From contig JALTOP010000051.1 of NCBI GenBank assembly GCA_027000105.1, positions 1-23,055 of the forward strand: a stretch of 23,055 bases of DNA, in the 5' to 3' direction. The notes under the pieces are model-generated. The model saw only the letters and a list, made by a program, of their open reading frames with translations, searched no databases and was not told the DNA's origin. Positions 1-8,214 of the stretch are shown piece by piece (positions within the stretch are counted from its first letter, which is position 1; each line of letters begins with the position of its first letter). Position numbers and translations under genes: made by a program. The stretch is from Planctomycetaceae bacterium. GTDB lineage: Bacteria; Planctomycetota; Planctomycetia; Planctomycetales; Planctomycetaceae.

Positions 1-1146
1 CGGAATTTCGGTATCGTAACATTTATAATGCAGCGGGAACTTCTTTTTCCATTCGGCGATTGTTGCGTGCCAGGCGTCGAGTTCGGGAACGTCGTCAACC
101 GTAATCGCTTTGTTAAGTTCTTCGATGACATGCTTGACGTCGGCAACAACCGGGATGTGTGCCTCCTTGTTTTTGTGGATTTCTGAGGGATCGATATCAA
201 CATGCACAATTTTCCCATGTTTGACAAATTCATCCAGCTTGCCTGTGACACGGTCATCAAAACGAACCCCAAAAGCGAGCAGCAGATCGGCTTCATCGAC
301 GGCCATATTGGCGTAAACAGTCCCGTGCATCCCGAGCATATCGAGCGAAAGTTCGTGTGTTCCCGGGAAGGCACCGATCCCCATCACCGTCGTCGTTACG
401 GGAATGCCCGTTTTCTCCGCGAATTTCAACAGTTCGTCTGCGGCTCCCGAAAGAATGCAACCGCCCCCAACGTACAGAACCGGTTTCTTGGCCCGTTTGA
501 TCGCGGCAATAATTTGCTTGATCTGTTCCGGGGCAACATCCCGTAATTCCGGATGATAGCCCGGCAAGTCCATCGGCGGATCGAGATCAAGTTCATCGAG
601 CGGGATCGTATCCAGTTGGACATCTTTGGGGAAATCGATGAGAACGGGGCCTGGCCGTCCGGTAGTAGCAATATGAAACGCTTCCTTGACGATGCGGGCG
701 ACGTCCTTGATATCGGTAATCATAAAGTGATGTTTGGTAATGGCGCGGCAGACTTCAACGATCGGTGTTTCCTGAAATGCGTCACTTCCGATCACCGCTT
801 GTGTGACCTGTCCCGTAATCGCAATCAGGGGAACAGAATCGAGTTTCGCATCCGCGATTGGTGTCACCAGATTCGTCGCACCTGGCCCGCTCGTAGCCAT
901 ACACAAGCCGACCATGTCCGTTGTTCGGGAAACCCCCTGTGCGGCAAAACCGCCGCCCTGTTCATGGCGCGGAAGGATGGTTCGAATACGGTCACGATTT
1001 TTTCGTAAAGCCTGATGCAGCGGCATGCTCGCCCCGCCGGGATAAGCGAAGATGTATTTGGATTGATGATGAATCAACGATTCGACAAGTATCTCCGCTC
1101 CAGAAATTTGGGCCTGTTTTGTCGATTTTTCTTCTGCAATTGCCAC
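1..1146 (-). CDS. ilvB: Acetolactate synthase large subunit, N-terminal part (cut by window edge)
   Basis: Catalyses the thiamine-diphosphate-dependent condensation of two pyruvates (or pyruvate and 2-oxobutyrate), the first common step of branched-chain amino acid synthesis in the cytoplasm. The 382 visible codons cover the TPP-binding N-terminal domain and much of the central domain. Visible motifs are FAYPGGASMPLHQAL, the catalytic Glu in LPRHEQGGGFAAQG, MATSGPGATNLVTPIADA, SDAFQETPIVEV and TGRPGPVLIDFPKDV. The sequence resembles the plant-type enzyme. I chose the GTG start at 1146: an in-frame stop lies three codons upstream and AAGGTAGG sits just before it. The C-terminal cofactor domain lies beyond position 1. 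No regulatory subunit (ilvN) is visible. The position matching plant Pro197 in GQVP is Thr here. A related TPP enzyme is possible but the motif set is specific. Confidence 0.95.
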   Translation of the reverse strand, partial: MAIAEEKSTKQAQISGAEILVESLIHHQSKYIFAYPGGASMPLHQALRKNRDRIRTILPRHEQGGGFAAQGVSRTTDMVGLCMATSGPGATNLVTPIADAKLDSVPLIAITGQVTQAVIGSDAFQETPIVEVCRAITKHHFMITDIKDVARIVKEAFHIATTGRPGPVLIDFPKDVQLDTIPLDELDLDPPMDLPGYHPELRDVAPEQIKQIIAAIKRAKKPVLYVGGGCILSGAADELLKFAEKTGIPVTTTVMGIGAFPGTHELSLDMLGMHGTVYANMAVDEADLLLAFGVRFDDRVTGKLDEFVKHGKIVHVDIDPSEIHKNKEAHIPVVADVKHVIEELNKAITVDDVPELDAWHATIAEWKKKFPLHYKCYDTEIP

Positions 1147-1490
1147 AATGACCTACCTTGAATTACGCTCGTTATCTCGAACCTGGTAAATATCAAACTA
1201 TATGCCCAAACCGAATTATGACCACATGGGCACTGTGTGGATGTGGTGATGTATCAAATGTTCCTTGAGTATCTGCACTTCGCCTAACGATCACCGGATG
1301 AAAGTCACAGACGACAGCCAATTAGAGCATTCTAGCCGGTAAAGGTTCAACTATCGAGAGTTGCTGACAGGAATTTTCCCGGATCTACGGGAGAGACGCC
1401 TCCAGTTCCTTCAATCAGAACAGACTGAAACATAAACAGGTAGTCAAATGAACCGCTCTGATTCGCCAGTGGGGGCGTTCGCTGCCAGAA
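1147..1490. other. Intergenic spacer upstream of ilvB
   Basis: This 344-bp spacer lies between the ggt stop codon and the ilvB start; both genes are on the minus strand. I see no open frame worth calling. A short inverted repeat, TCCCG-GATCTA-CGGGA, lies at 1377-1392 and extends by A-U/G-U pairs, but no T-run follows it in either direction, so it is not a convincing terminator. No T-box or leader peptide for branched-chain amino acids was recognised. The ilvB promoter should lie here but could not be placed. Confidence 0.5.
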
Positions 1491-3287
1491 TTATTCACAA
1501 ACTGCGCGGGCTGCACCACCACGACGCCAGTCTCCAACGCCTGTCGCAACGCCCGTTCTGGTGTCCACTTCAATTGATTGGGCGGAACCCTGGCGTCTGT
1601 TTTTGGGGTGATAAACATGATGCCCCCGTCTGACGAGCTCTTCCTTCATGCTTTCAAACAGGCCGTGATCATCGGATTCCATTTTGATCAGGTCGGGAAA
1701 CCATTGGTGATGGATTCTCGGCCCATCGACTGCTTCCTGCAAGGGGCGTTCAAAAAGGAGTGTCTGAACGAGAATGCTGGAGACGGTGTTGATGATGGTT
1801 CGGCCGCCCGGGCTTCCTGTGATCAGTCGCACCTTGCCATCCCTTTTGACAATTGTTGGTGTCTGTGAACTGAGCATCCGTTTTCCCGGAGCGAGCAGGT
1901 TCGGTTTTGTGCCGATGATCCCTTCCCGATTGGTGTAACCGGGGTACCAGCTGAAGTCTCCCATTTCGTTATTGAGCAGAAAACCCGCTCCGCGAACAAC
2001 AATCCGACTGCCCCAACTGTACTCGAGAGTGTAGGTGTTACTGACGGCCATGCCGTTGGCATCGATAATCGAAAAGTGTGTTGTCTGTGGGCTTTCATAA
2101 GGCCCTTCAGAAAGTGGGATCTCTCCGGCGATTTCCGCACTGGGAGTTGCTTTATTGGGGTCGATTGTCGAAGCAAGTTGATAGGCGTAATTGGCATCAA
2201 GAACCTTTTTCGGAATGGTGACAAAATCGGGATCTCCCAGATATGCTGCCCGTTCCCGAAATGAGCGCCGCATGACTTCGGCCATTAGATGAACCTGATC
2301 CGCCGTCCAGAATTTTTGCCGATCGACTTCCAGGTCGAGTTTGTCGATCATTCTCATTTGCATCAAAACAGTGATCCCGCCGGAACTGGGAGGTGGTGCC
2401 CCGTAAATTGTGTAGCCGCGAAAACTGCCCTCAATGGCAGGGCGGATATTGGCCCTGTATTGTTGAAGATCCTTTTCACTGATCAGGCCATCCCCCCGTT
2501 TCATCTCTCTGACAATCTGTTTTGCGATTCTTCCTTCATAAAACGCAGCAGGGCCTTGGTCTGCAATAAGCTGTAACGAGACGGCCAAATCCGGCTGAGT
2601 CAGACGATCCCCAGTCTTCCAGAGGCGTTTCTCGGGATGTCCAAAAACTCGGCGAAATTCCGCATAGCGAGGATCAGTCTGAACTGATTTCGATTGCAGA
2701 ACTGAGTTCAGGGAGTAGGCAAGGTGAGCATCGACGGTAAACCCTTCCCGGGCAACACGCACAGCCGGTTCGACAACACTTTTCCAGGGCAACTTCCCGA
2801 ATTTTTTGTGAGCCAACCACATCCCGCGAACCGTACCGGGAACACCAGCCATGCGAGCGTGGAGCCGGTTTTCCCAATGGATAAAGCTGAATTGGTTGAC
2901 CACAGCCGGTGCCTTTTCGCGGTACTCGACGCAGACAACTTTCTCACCGGGAGGGGCCACCATCATGAACCCACCACCTCCGATATTTCCCGCTTCCGGC
3001 CAGGTAACCGCCAAGCCGAACGCCACCGCAACGGCAGCATCGACCGCATTCCCTCCCATCGCAAGAATATCCCGACCAATCTCAGAGGCGACAACGGTAT
3101 CAGAAACTACAACACCCCGCTTGCCGGAAGCGACCTCCACCGGTTGACGCATCGGTCTGACAAGCCTGGTTTCCCCCAGTCCCGATCTGGCAAGAAACAG
3201 AATGAGCAGGGCGAGCAACAGAGCTTTCCGAGAGGCCGGCAAGGAACGTCGAAAACAGGAACGGGGACGCTCAATTTTGTTTTTCAT
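1491..3287 (-). CDS. ggt: Gamma-glutamyltransferase, exported (598 aa)
   Basis: Cleaves or transfers the gamma-glutamyl group of glutathione and related compounds; the family acts in the periplasm as a self-cleaved two-chain enzyme. The N-terminus has a signal peptide (basic residues, then KALLLALLILFLARSGLG). The large-subunit part contains GGNAVDAAVAVAFGL and GGGGFMM. The expected self-processing site is SPQ/TTHFSIID with the nucleophile Thr at about residue 402, followed by NNEMGDFSW, PGKRMLSSQTPTIV (lid-loop region) and the substrate-binding TGSPGGRTIIN. Length is normal for the family. The open frame extends upstream to a GTG at 3350, but the ATG at 3287 puts the signal peptide close to the N-terminus; its RBS is weak. 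A Glu (TYTLEYSW) replaces the Asn seen at this position in the E. coli enzyme. No operon partner is evident. Confidence 0.93.
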   Translation of the reverse strand: MKNKIERPRSCFRRSLPASRKALLLALLILFLARSGLGETRLVRPMRQPVEVASGKRGVVVSDTVVASEIGRDILAMGGNAVDAAVAVAFGLAVTWPEAGNIGGGGFMMVAPPGEKVVCVEYREKAPAVVNQFSFIHWENRLHARMAGVPGTVRGMWLAHKKFGKLPWKSVVEPAVRVAREGFTVDAHLAYSLNSVLQSKSVQTDPRYAEFRRVFGHPEKRLWKTGDRLTQPDLAVSLQLIADQGPAAFYEGRIAKQIVREMKRGDGLISEKDLQQYRANIRPAIEGSFRGYTIYGAPPPSSGGITVLMQMRMIDKLDLEVDRQKFWTADQVHLMAEVMRRSFRERAAYLGDPDFVTIPKKVLDANYAYQLASTIDPNKATPSAEIAGEIPLSEGPYESPQTTHFSIIDANGMAVSNTYTLEYSWGSRIVVRGAGFLLNNEMGDFSWYPGYTNREGIIGTKPNLLAPGKRMLSSQTPTIVKRDGKVRLITGSPGGRTIINTVSSILVQTLLFERPLQEAVDGPRIHHQWFPDLIKMESDDHGLFESMKEELVRRGHHVYHPKNRRQGSAQSIEVDTRTGVATGVGDWRRGGAARAVCE

Positions 3288-3742
3288 CTTATCGTCACTT
3301 TCGTCTTGTGACAGGACGCCTGAATCCGGACTGTCCAGGTTGATAACCACTTTGCAGACAGAATTTGCTTCGCATACATTTACTTCGCAAACAGTGTAAA
3401 CCGACCGGTATTGTACCTGCCATCGTAAACAGTTGGGCTCTCAAATACCAATTCGCCCTCTCGGTCAAATTTCAATTCATTCCAGACTCTGACAATCTCC
3501 CGGATAATGTCAGTGTGGAAGCAGTGGGAATAATTCCGCTTAAAATGGCCCGTGCGACAATTTATCTTATTGACGGGATTATATTGGGGAGGTAATCTTC
3601 ACCGTTACGGGGACGCCGGGTTCACATGGGAACGTAAGATTGCACGGAGGTGGATGTCCTCATTTAGCAAGATTTCGGGGGTTTGTTCCTTTGGATCGGG
3701 AGCGGGTTTCCCGAAGTACGGTTCATGCAAGGAGGAATAGTC
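3288..3742. other. Intergenic region between divergent ggt and the BON-like gene
   Basis: This 455-bp region separates two divergently transcribed genes and should hold both promoters. On the plus strand TTGACG (3570-3575) and TAATCT (3593-3598) are 17 bp apart. A hairpin CGGGA-GCGGGTT-TCCCG lies at 3697-3713, about 16 bp before the strong RBS of the plus-strand gene, in what would be its 5' leader. TTCGCA occurs twice around 3368-3390. No credible gene is present. Confidence 0.5.
3570..3598 (+). promoter_or_regulatory. Possible sigma-70 type promoter for the BON-like gene
   Basis: TTGACG matches the -35 consensus at five of six bases and is followed after 17 bp by TAATCT, which matches the -10 consensus at three of six. 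If used, it gives an mRNA leader of roughly 135 nt before the ATG at 3743. The weak -10 makes this tentative. Confidence 0.3.
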
Positions 3743-4024
3743 ATGAGCGCGCTTGTAGAACTTCGTAAGGAAGAAACAGAACGAAAACTCGGGGGTGGAT
3801 GCGAGGAGGTTGGCACGCCGGCATTGGACAGGTTGGTCGAATGCTCGATTCGCACGCATACGGGCGGATTGATAAGGGGTTTGGAAGTAGAAGCGGTCGG
3901 AGACCGTTTGATTATCCGGGGGGTGGCCGATCTTTTCTATCATAAACAGCTTGCAACACGGGCTGCCATGGACGTGTGCGAGGGAGTCACGTTGCAGAAT
4001 GAGATTGGGGTCTGCCATAGCTGA
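3743..4024 (+). CDS. Small BON-domain-like protein (93 aa)
   Basis: A small soluble protein without signal peptide. From about residue 33 to the end it reads like a single BON-type fold: a helix around ECSIRTHTGG, a strand IRGLEVEAVGDRLIIRGVAD with the turn and RGxV-like motif typical of BON repeats, a helix HKQLATRAAMDVC and a final strand TLQNEIGV. BON domains usually bind phospholipid or polysaccharide surfaces; the function here is unknown. The ATG at 3743 is preceded by AAGGAGGAATAGTC, one of the best Shine-Dalgarno sequences in the window, which decides the start over the upstream in-frame codon at 3683. The first 30 residues are charged and Gly-rich. It stands alone, convergent with plsY. 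Assignment to BON is by pattern only. Confidence 0.75.
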   Translation: MSALVELRKEETERKLGGGCEEVGTPALDRLVECSIRTHTGGLIRGLEVEAVGDRLIIRGVADLFYHKQLATRAAMDVCEGVTLQNEIGVCHS

Positions 4025-4126
4025 ACCTCTTGAGTTTGTCTGGATTGACTAACGGTCGCATCTCGCCCATTCAAAAAGCAGCGGATGGTCTGTTCGGCTT
4101 GGCCGTGATTTGTTTGGGTGGCGTGG

Positions 4127-4789
4127 TCAGTTTTCGGGACTGCGTTCTTGGGACTCGTTTTTGTTTCTGAATGCGTATTCTTCCCCCTTTACCAAACGCA
4201 AAATGTTGCTTCTGTGTCGGTAGATAATCAGAAGCGGCACGAGCAGACTGAAGCAGCCCAAGGGCCAGTTTTCGGAGTTGAAAGGGTGCTTCAGTAGAGG
4301 CAGTTCGACGGCTGCGAACAGCACGGCTGCTGAAAGAGAGCTGATTGAAACAGTTCGCCAGATGACAAAGGTAATTGCAAAGCAACTCGCAGCTATCAGC
4401 GAGGCGACAGGTGCCAGAACCAGGACAACTCCCAACGCCGTTGCAACCCCTTTTCCGCCCCTGAATTTCAGCCAGCACGGATACATGTGCCCCAGCACCG
4501 CGGCCAGTCCGGAAAAAACCGGCGTGTGTGTATTCGTTTCGAATTCGAAACTTCCACTTGCCAGCAAGATCGAGATCGCAGTCGGGACAAGTCCTTTCAG
4601 AGCATCGAGAAGCATCACAATAAAGAACCATTTCGCCCCCATGATGCGACCGACATTTGTCGCACCGATATTACCGCTTCCCTGCGTGCGTATGTCGAGC
4701 CCCTTCACCCAGCGCACGATCAGTAACCCGAACGGAATCGATCCGCAAAGGTAACCCGCTACGATCAGCAAGATATCAATTAGTCCCAT
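4127..4789 (-). CDS. plsY: Glycerol-3-phosphate acyltransferase PlsY (220 aa)
   Basis: Integral membrane enzyme that transfers an acyl group from acyl-phosphate to glycerol-3-phosphate, giving lysophosphatidic acid at the start of phospholipid synthesis. All conserved family motifs are visible: CGSIPFGLLIVRW (residues 15-27), QGSGNIGATNVGR (about 36-48), GHMYPCWLKFRGGKGVAT (100-117) and the C-terminal YRHRSNILRLVKGEE. Five to six hydrophobic segments fit the known topology and the length is typical. The ATG at 4789 gives a family-typical N-terminus (MGLIDILLIVAGYLCGS); the open frame runs 20 codons further upstream. The RBS is weak. It lies downstream of queC on the same strand with a 179-bp gap, so an operon is uncertain. 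No PlsX gene is in the window. Confidence 0.95.
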   Translation of the reverse strand: MGLIDILLIVAGYLCGSIPFGLLIVRWVKGLDIRTQGSGNIGATNVGRIMGAKWFFIVMLLDALKGLVPTAISILLASGSFEFETNTHTPVFSGLAAVLGHMYPCWLKFRGGKGVATALGVVLVLAPVASLIAASCFAITFVIWRTVSISSLSAAVLFAAVELPLLKHPFNSENWPLGCFSLLVPLLIIYRHRSNILRLVKGEEYAFRNKNESQERSPEN

Positions 4790-4968
4790 CGTCGTCAGAC
4801 TTCTACTGTTTGCAAAATCAGAACTGAAAAGCAGACGGTTTTGCTGCAATGTCCGGTTGCCAGTTGCTCATCCCGCGCATCTGTGCGGTATTCGGAGTCA
4901 GATTTCATGAAGGAGATGCTTTCGTCGTGGAAATAGAGGGGGATTCCGTTTCCATGTTGGTTTTATTT

Positions 4969-5706
4969 TTATGTTGAATGATCCACTTGATAGACAGCCG
5001 GATCCTTGATGCCGGCCTGCTCAAAACCCTGGAGGCGGAGTAGGCAAGCGTCACATTTTCCGCAAGCGTGTCCCCTGGAATCGGGATCGTAGCAGGTATG
5101 TGTCAAAGAATAATCGACCCCCAGTTCTTTGCCTCGGCAGATTATTTCCGCTTTGGTCAACTCGATCAGTGGGGCGTGGAGCCGCCATTTGGCAGTCCCT
5201 TCGACACCTGTCTTCGTCGCCAAATTGGCCAATGTTTCGAAACTGCTGATAAATTCCGGTCTGCAATCAGGATATCCGCTGTAATCGACCGCATTGACGC
5301 CAAGAAAAATGTCGCTTGCGTCAAGCGATTCTGCCCAACCCATCGCGACGGAAAGAAATACCGTATTCCTGGCAGGAACGTATGTGACGGGAATTGACTG
5401 TTCCATCTGTTTTTCGCTGCGTCCTTTGGGAACGGCCAGGTCGGAAGTCAGGGCAGAACCGCCGAAAACGCTTAAATCGAGTGACATGACAACATGCGAT
5501 TTCACACCGAACGCTTCAGCCAGGTTACGGGCGGCCTGAAGTTCAAAACGGTGCTTTTGCCCATAATCGAAACTGAGTGCGTATAATTCGTAACCCATAC
5601 TGTGGGCAATGGCCAACGTGGTTGAAGAATCCAGCCCCCCACTTAACAGCACGACAGCTTTTTTGCTCTTGCCGTCCGTTTCAATCTGTTGTTTGAATGA
5701 TGACAT
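4969..5706 (-). CDS. queC: 7-cyano-7-deazaguanine synthase QueC (245 aa)
   Basis: ATP-dependent enzyme that converts 7-carboxy-7-deazaguanine and ammonia to preQ0, an intermediate of queuosine tRNA modification. The PP-loop motif LLSGGLDSSTT lies near residues 20-30, followed by ALSFDYGQKHRFEL, VTYVPARNTVFLS, FLGVNAVDYSGYPDCRPEF and the zinc-binding cysteines C205, C215, C218 and C221 (CYDPDSRGHACGKCDAC). Length is normal. The start ATG at 5706 has no clear Shine-Dalgarno; the 60 bp before it are A/T-rich and could contain the promoter. The other pathway genes (queD, queE, queF) are not in the window, so this is an isolated pathway gene. Confidence 0.96.
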   Translation of the reverse strand: MSSFKQQIETDGKSKKAVVLLSGGLDSSTTLAIAHSMGYELYALSFDYGQKHRFELQAARNLAEAFGVKSHVVMSLDLSVFGGSALTSDLAVPKGRSEKQMEQSIPVTYVPARNTVFLSVAMGWAESLDASDIFLGVNAVDYSGYPDCRPEFISSFETLANLATKTGVEGTAKWRLHAPLIELTKAEIICRGKELGVDYSLTHTCYDPDSRGHACGKCDACLLRLQGFEQAGIKDPAVYQVDHST

Positions 5707-6126
5707 AATCGAAAAACTGTATCAAAAAACGGTATAAGAAGATGGATATAATAGGTGAAAGATAAAATAGATGAATAGGAGAAAAGTAAGTGCTGCCCGT
5801 GGGCAATCAAATTTGAAATAGTAATCAAGCTCGGAACGGTTGACCTGTCTGGATGGCTGAGACCGCGGTCGAAAAAAGACAGGATTGTAATCTGAACTCC
5901 TCAACAACCGGTTCAGCTTCAGCAACTGGTTCAACAATCGGCCGCACAAGCGCAGTCAGTAAAGTTTTCCCAGATTACCCAACAGGAAGAATCCGTCTCG
6001 AATCCAGCCTCAGAACGAGTATAACCCTCATAATCCGTTGATGATACCCGTTGGCGAGTCGATTTTACAGAGAGTCTGTCTTTCCGTCTTGTTATCAGGG
6101 GATCGGGTTCATTGAGGGCTGCTGTC
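5707..6126. other. Divergent intergenic region between queC and the lipoprotein gene
   Basis: 420 bp between two divergent genes. The queC-proximal part (5707-5830) is A/T-rich and probably holds the queC promoter. From about 5896 to 6024 one plus-strand frame reads like protein, Gln-rich (PQQPVQLQQLVQQSAAQ...), ending at a TAA, but a TGA precedes it directly and it has no start codon. The overlapping open frame from 5853 (MAETAVEKRQDCNL...) is in a different register. This may be a frame-shifted or decayed small gene; see findings. Confidence 0.35.
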
Positions 6127-6576
6127 ATGAATTACCAGTTAAAAGTTCTCAGTTTAATGGGGATAATGGCAGTAACCGCACTAAGCAGTGGTTGTCAATG
6201 TACACCGATGACCGCTCGCTACGGCAATTTTGTCGATGACGTATCTGACAGTAAGCTCGAACTGGAAAGATTTTATGTACCTGGTCTGGATGTGAGTCGG
6301 ATTGGCATGCCCGACTGGAGGCGTTTCGGTTGGAATCATGTTCTTTGCAAATGCAACTGTCGCATCTGCCGCCATCGCTGTCACCCGGTTGAATATCCTG
6401 CCTATTACACACTGCGATATCACGAGAAGATGGCAGAAACAATGGGGCACACAGGAGGCGTTTCGCCTCAAAACTTCAATGCGGAAACGATTGAGGAAAT
6501 GCCGCTCCCTCTTCCCGAACCAGTTCCCAAAGCAGAAGTGTTGCCGTTGCCCGAAGTAGAACCGGCTGACGAATAA
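6127..6576 (+). CDS. Small putative lipoprotein of unknown function (149 aa)
   Basis: The N-terminus (MNYQLKVLSLMGIMAVTALSSGC) is a lipoprotein signal: short basic region, hydrophobic stretch and lipobox LSSGC, so the mature protein should begin at Cys24 and be membrane-anchored. The mature part starts QCTPMTARYGNFVDDVSDSK, then has an aromatic, ordered-looking segment (ERFYVPGLDVSRIGMPDWRRFGWN), a Cys/His cluster (CKCNCRICRHRCH, about residues 78-90) that could bind metal, and an acidic Pro-rich C-terminal tail (PLPLPEPVPKAEVLPLPEVEPADE-type). I do not recognise a named family. I chose the ATG at 6127 over an upstream TTG because it places the signal correctly. The end of the gene lies in an imperfect 17-bp tandem repeat. 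No neighbour suggests a function. Confidence 0.75.
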   Translation: MNYQLKVLSLMGIMAVTALSSGCQCTPMTARYGNFVDDVSDSKLELERFYVPGLDVSRIGMPDWRRFGWNHVLCKCNCRICRHRCHPVEYPAYYTLRYHEKMAETMGHTGGVSPQNFNAETIEEMPLPLPEPVPKAEVLPLPEVEPADE

Positions 6577-6597
6577 TGCTGGCTGATGAATAAAGCA
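6564..6597 (+). repeat. Imperfect 17-bp tandem repeat over the lipoprotein stop codon
   Basis: GGCTGACGAATAATGCT (6564-6580) is followed directly by GGCTGATGAATAAAGCA (6581-6597); 14 of 17 positions match. The first copy contains the TAA stop of the lipoprotein gene (6574-6576). Confidence 0.85.
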
Positions 6598-6896
6598 GCC
6601 CAAGAGTATTGCCTGTTTTGAGATGATACTTCATGCGTTGAGACGGGCAAGCTGATTCCCGCTGTCTTGTTTGTTCGATCTTGTGTTGTGGTCCTGCTTG
6701 TTCGATGCTGCCAGGTCGATGTTGAATATCGCATTCCTTCGCTTATCCACAATGCCCGCAACAGAAAGGCTGCCAGGATCGGAAACTGCTCTCGGCCCCA
6801 CCCGTTTCAATTGTGAATTCCAGAAGCATTGTGTAGAAATAAAATCTGATTGATTTGTTACTTCACACCTCGCACACTTTTGTAAGGATTCACGTC
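6577..6896. other. Intergenic spacer between lipoprotein and gluconolactonase-like genes
   Basis: 320 bp without a credible gene. It begins with the second copy of the 17-bp repeat. A weak inverted repeat (AGACGGG at 6641 with CCC...GTCT up to 6667) is followed by a T-rich stretch and may be a poor terminator. TTGTTCGAT occurs twice, about 30 bp apart, near 6671 and 6701. The RBS of the next gene (AAGGA) lies just before 6897. Confidence 0.4.
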
Positions 6897-7934
6897 ATGT
6901 TGAATTATCGCTTGGCACTGGGGCTCGCATTATTATCGCTGGCCGGAACAGTTCGTGCTCAGGATACCTTGAATTTCCCACACTTGGGGGAAGTCGTACG
7001 GCATGATGCCCGTTTGGATCGCATTATTCCGACTGATGCAGCTATCGAGGTATTGGCATCAGGGTTTGAATGGACTGAAGGGCCGCTATGGGTGCCCGGC
7101 AAACCAGGGTATCTTCTGTTTTCAGATATCCCTCGCAATTCTGTCTATAAGTGGGAAGAGGGAAAAGGAGCATCCCTGTTTATGAAACCAAGTGGATATA
7201 CCGGTGTTGGAAGCTACGGCGGGGAACCGGGATGCAATGGCTTGATGCTCGATTTCCAGGGCAGACTTGTTTCCTGCGAACATGGTGACCGTCGTCTTTC
7301 TGTTCTGACAAAAAATGGAGGGAAGCGAACACTTGTTGATAACTATCGCGGCAAGCGGCTCAACAGCCCGAACGATCTTGTCTTTCATTCCTGTGGTGAT
7401 CTGCTTTTTACAGATCCGATTTACGGACTTCCGCAGAAGTGGGATGACCCCCGTCGAGAACTCGATTTTTGTGGCGTGTATCGTCTGAAAAAAAATGGAG
7501 AACTTATCCTGTTGACAGACAAGATGACGCGTCCCAATGGCATCGCTTTTTCTCCCGACGAAAAAACGCTGTATGTTGCGCAATCCGATCCCGAAGCTGC
7601 GATTTGGAATGCGTTTCCGGTCAATGCAGACGGGACGCTGGGGAAACCACGACTGTTGTATGATGCGACCAAAAATGTCGGCAAACTGCCCGGTTTGCCC
7701 GATGGAATGGCAGTTGCAAAAGATGGAACGATTTTCGCAACGGGGCCAGGCGGTGTTTATGTTTTCACTCCAGAGGGGAATTTACTCGGCAGAATCAGCA
7801 CGGGAGAAAGAACATCGAATTGCACATTCGGTGGTTCGGACGGCACGACCCTCTACATGACCGCCGATACCTATCTGTGCAGAATAAAAACCAACCTGAC
7901 CGGTCTCTCACACAGCCTGTCGCACAAGAATTGA
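6897..7934 (+). CDS. Secreted SMP-30/gluconolactonase family protein (345 aa)
   Basis: A signal peptide (MLNYRLALGLALLSLAGTVRAQ) is followed by a six-bladed beta-propeller of the SMP-30/gluconolactonase/LRE type, metal-dependent lactonases of sugar-acid metabolism. Family landmarks: Glu61 in EWTEGPLW, GGEPGCNGLMLD with CEHGDRR, RLNSPNDLVFHSCGDLLFTDPIYGL (Asn159), MTRPNGIAFSPDEKTLYVAQSD (Asn214) and LPDGMAVAKDGTIFATGPGGV (Asp269); these supply the usual metal ligands. It should act in the periplasm. The start at 6897 is supported by AAGGATT 8 bp upstream and by the signal peptide; the frame is open further upstream. It stands alone between long spacers. The C-terminus carries a near-repeat (LSHSLSHKN). 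The true substrate cannot be told from sequence. Confidence 0.9.
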   Translation: MLNYRLALGLALLSLAGTVRAQDTLNFPHLGEVVRHDARLDRIIPTDAAIEVLASGFEWTEGPLWVPGKPGYLLFSDIPRNSVYKWEEGKGASLFMKPSGYTGVGSYGGEPGCNGLMLDFQGRLVSCEHGDRRLSVLTKNGGKRTLVDNYRGKRLNSPNDLVFHSCGDLLFTDPIYGLPQKWDDPRRELDFCGVYRLKKNGELILLTDKMTRPNGIAFSPDEKTLYVAQSDPEAAIWNAFPVNADGTLGKPRLLYDATKNVGKLPGLPDGMAVAKDGTIFATGPGGVYVFTPEGNLLGRISTGERTSNCTFGGSDGTTLYMTADTYLCRIKTNLTGLSHSLSHKN

Positions 7935-8214
7935 CAAAACAGGTTGCATAATCCCTATTTCCCTCAAGGTTGTTGATTTTGCTTGTTTCGTCGTTTACTG
8001 TCTTTGTTATCTTCGTTTTCTGTTTGGTTTTTGATTCCAACAGGTGGTACGCTACAGCGGGCTGAGTTGTCGGGTATTATTGATTGCTTCTACGGATGCG
8101 CGTTGTCGCTGGCATCCGGGGAGCGAGTCCCGTCGTTTCTGAAATGCTGTTTTTCTGAAACAGTGTCAGTCGATCTGAAAGATTCTTGTTCTTTCAAGGA
8201 AAAAGAACTCGCGC
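7935..8214. other. Spacer upstream of fabH with palindromic repeats
   Basis: 280 bp with no supportable gene. The 9-bp palindrome TTTCTGAAA occurs at 8136-8144 and 8152-8160, with a partial copy TCTGAAA at 8174-8180. CTGTTT-TTCTG-AAACAG (8147-8163) can form a hairpin that overlaps the second copy. These lie 35-80 bp before the fabH start and could be an operator or promoter-proximal regulatory site. Confidence 0.4.

Noticed and set aside
1374..1395. Terminator for ggt or attenuator for ilvB
   Set aside because: Short stem with a 6-nt loop and no T-run in either direction.
2724..3311. 195-codon plus-strand open frame inside ggt
   Set aside because: It is antisense to a well-supported gene and shows no family motif.
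5835..5910. tRNA-like stretch with a GTA triplet and GGTTCA elements upstream of the lipoprotein gene
   Set aside because: No acceptor stem, anticodon stem or T-arm of proper size can be formed on either strand.
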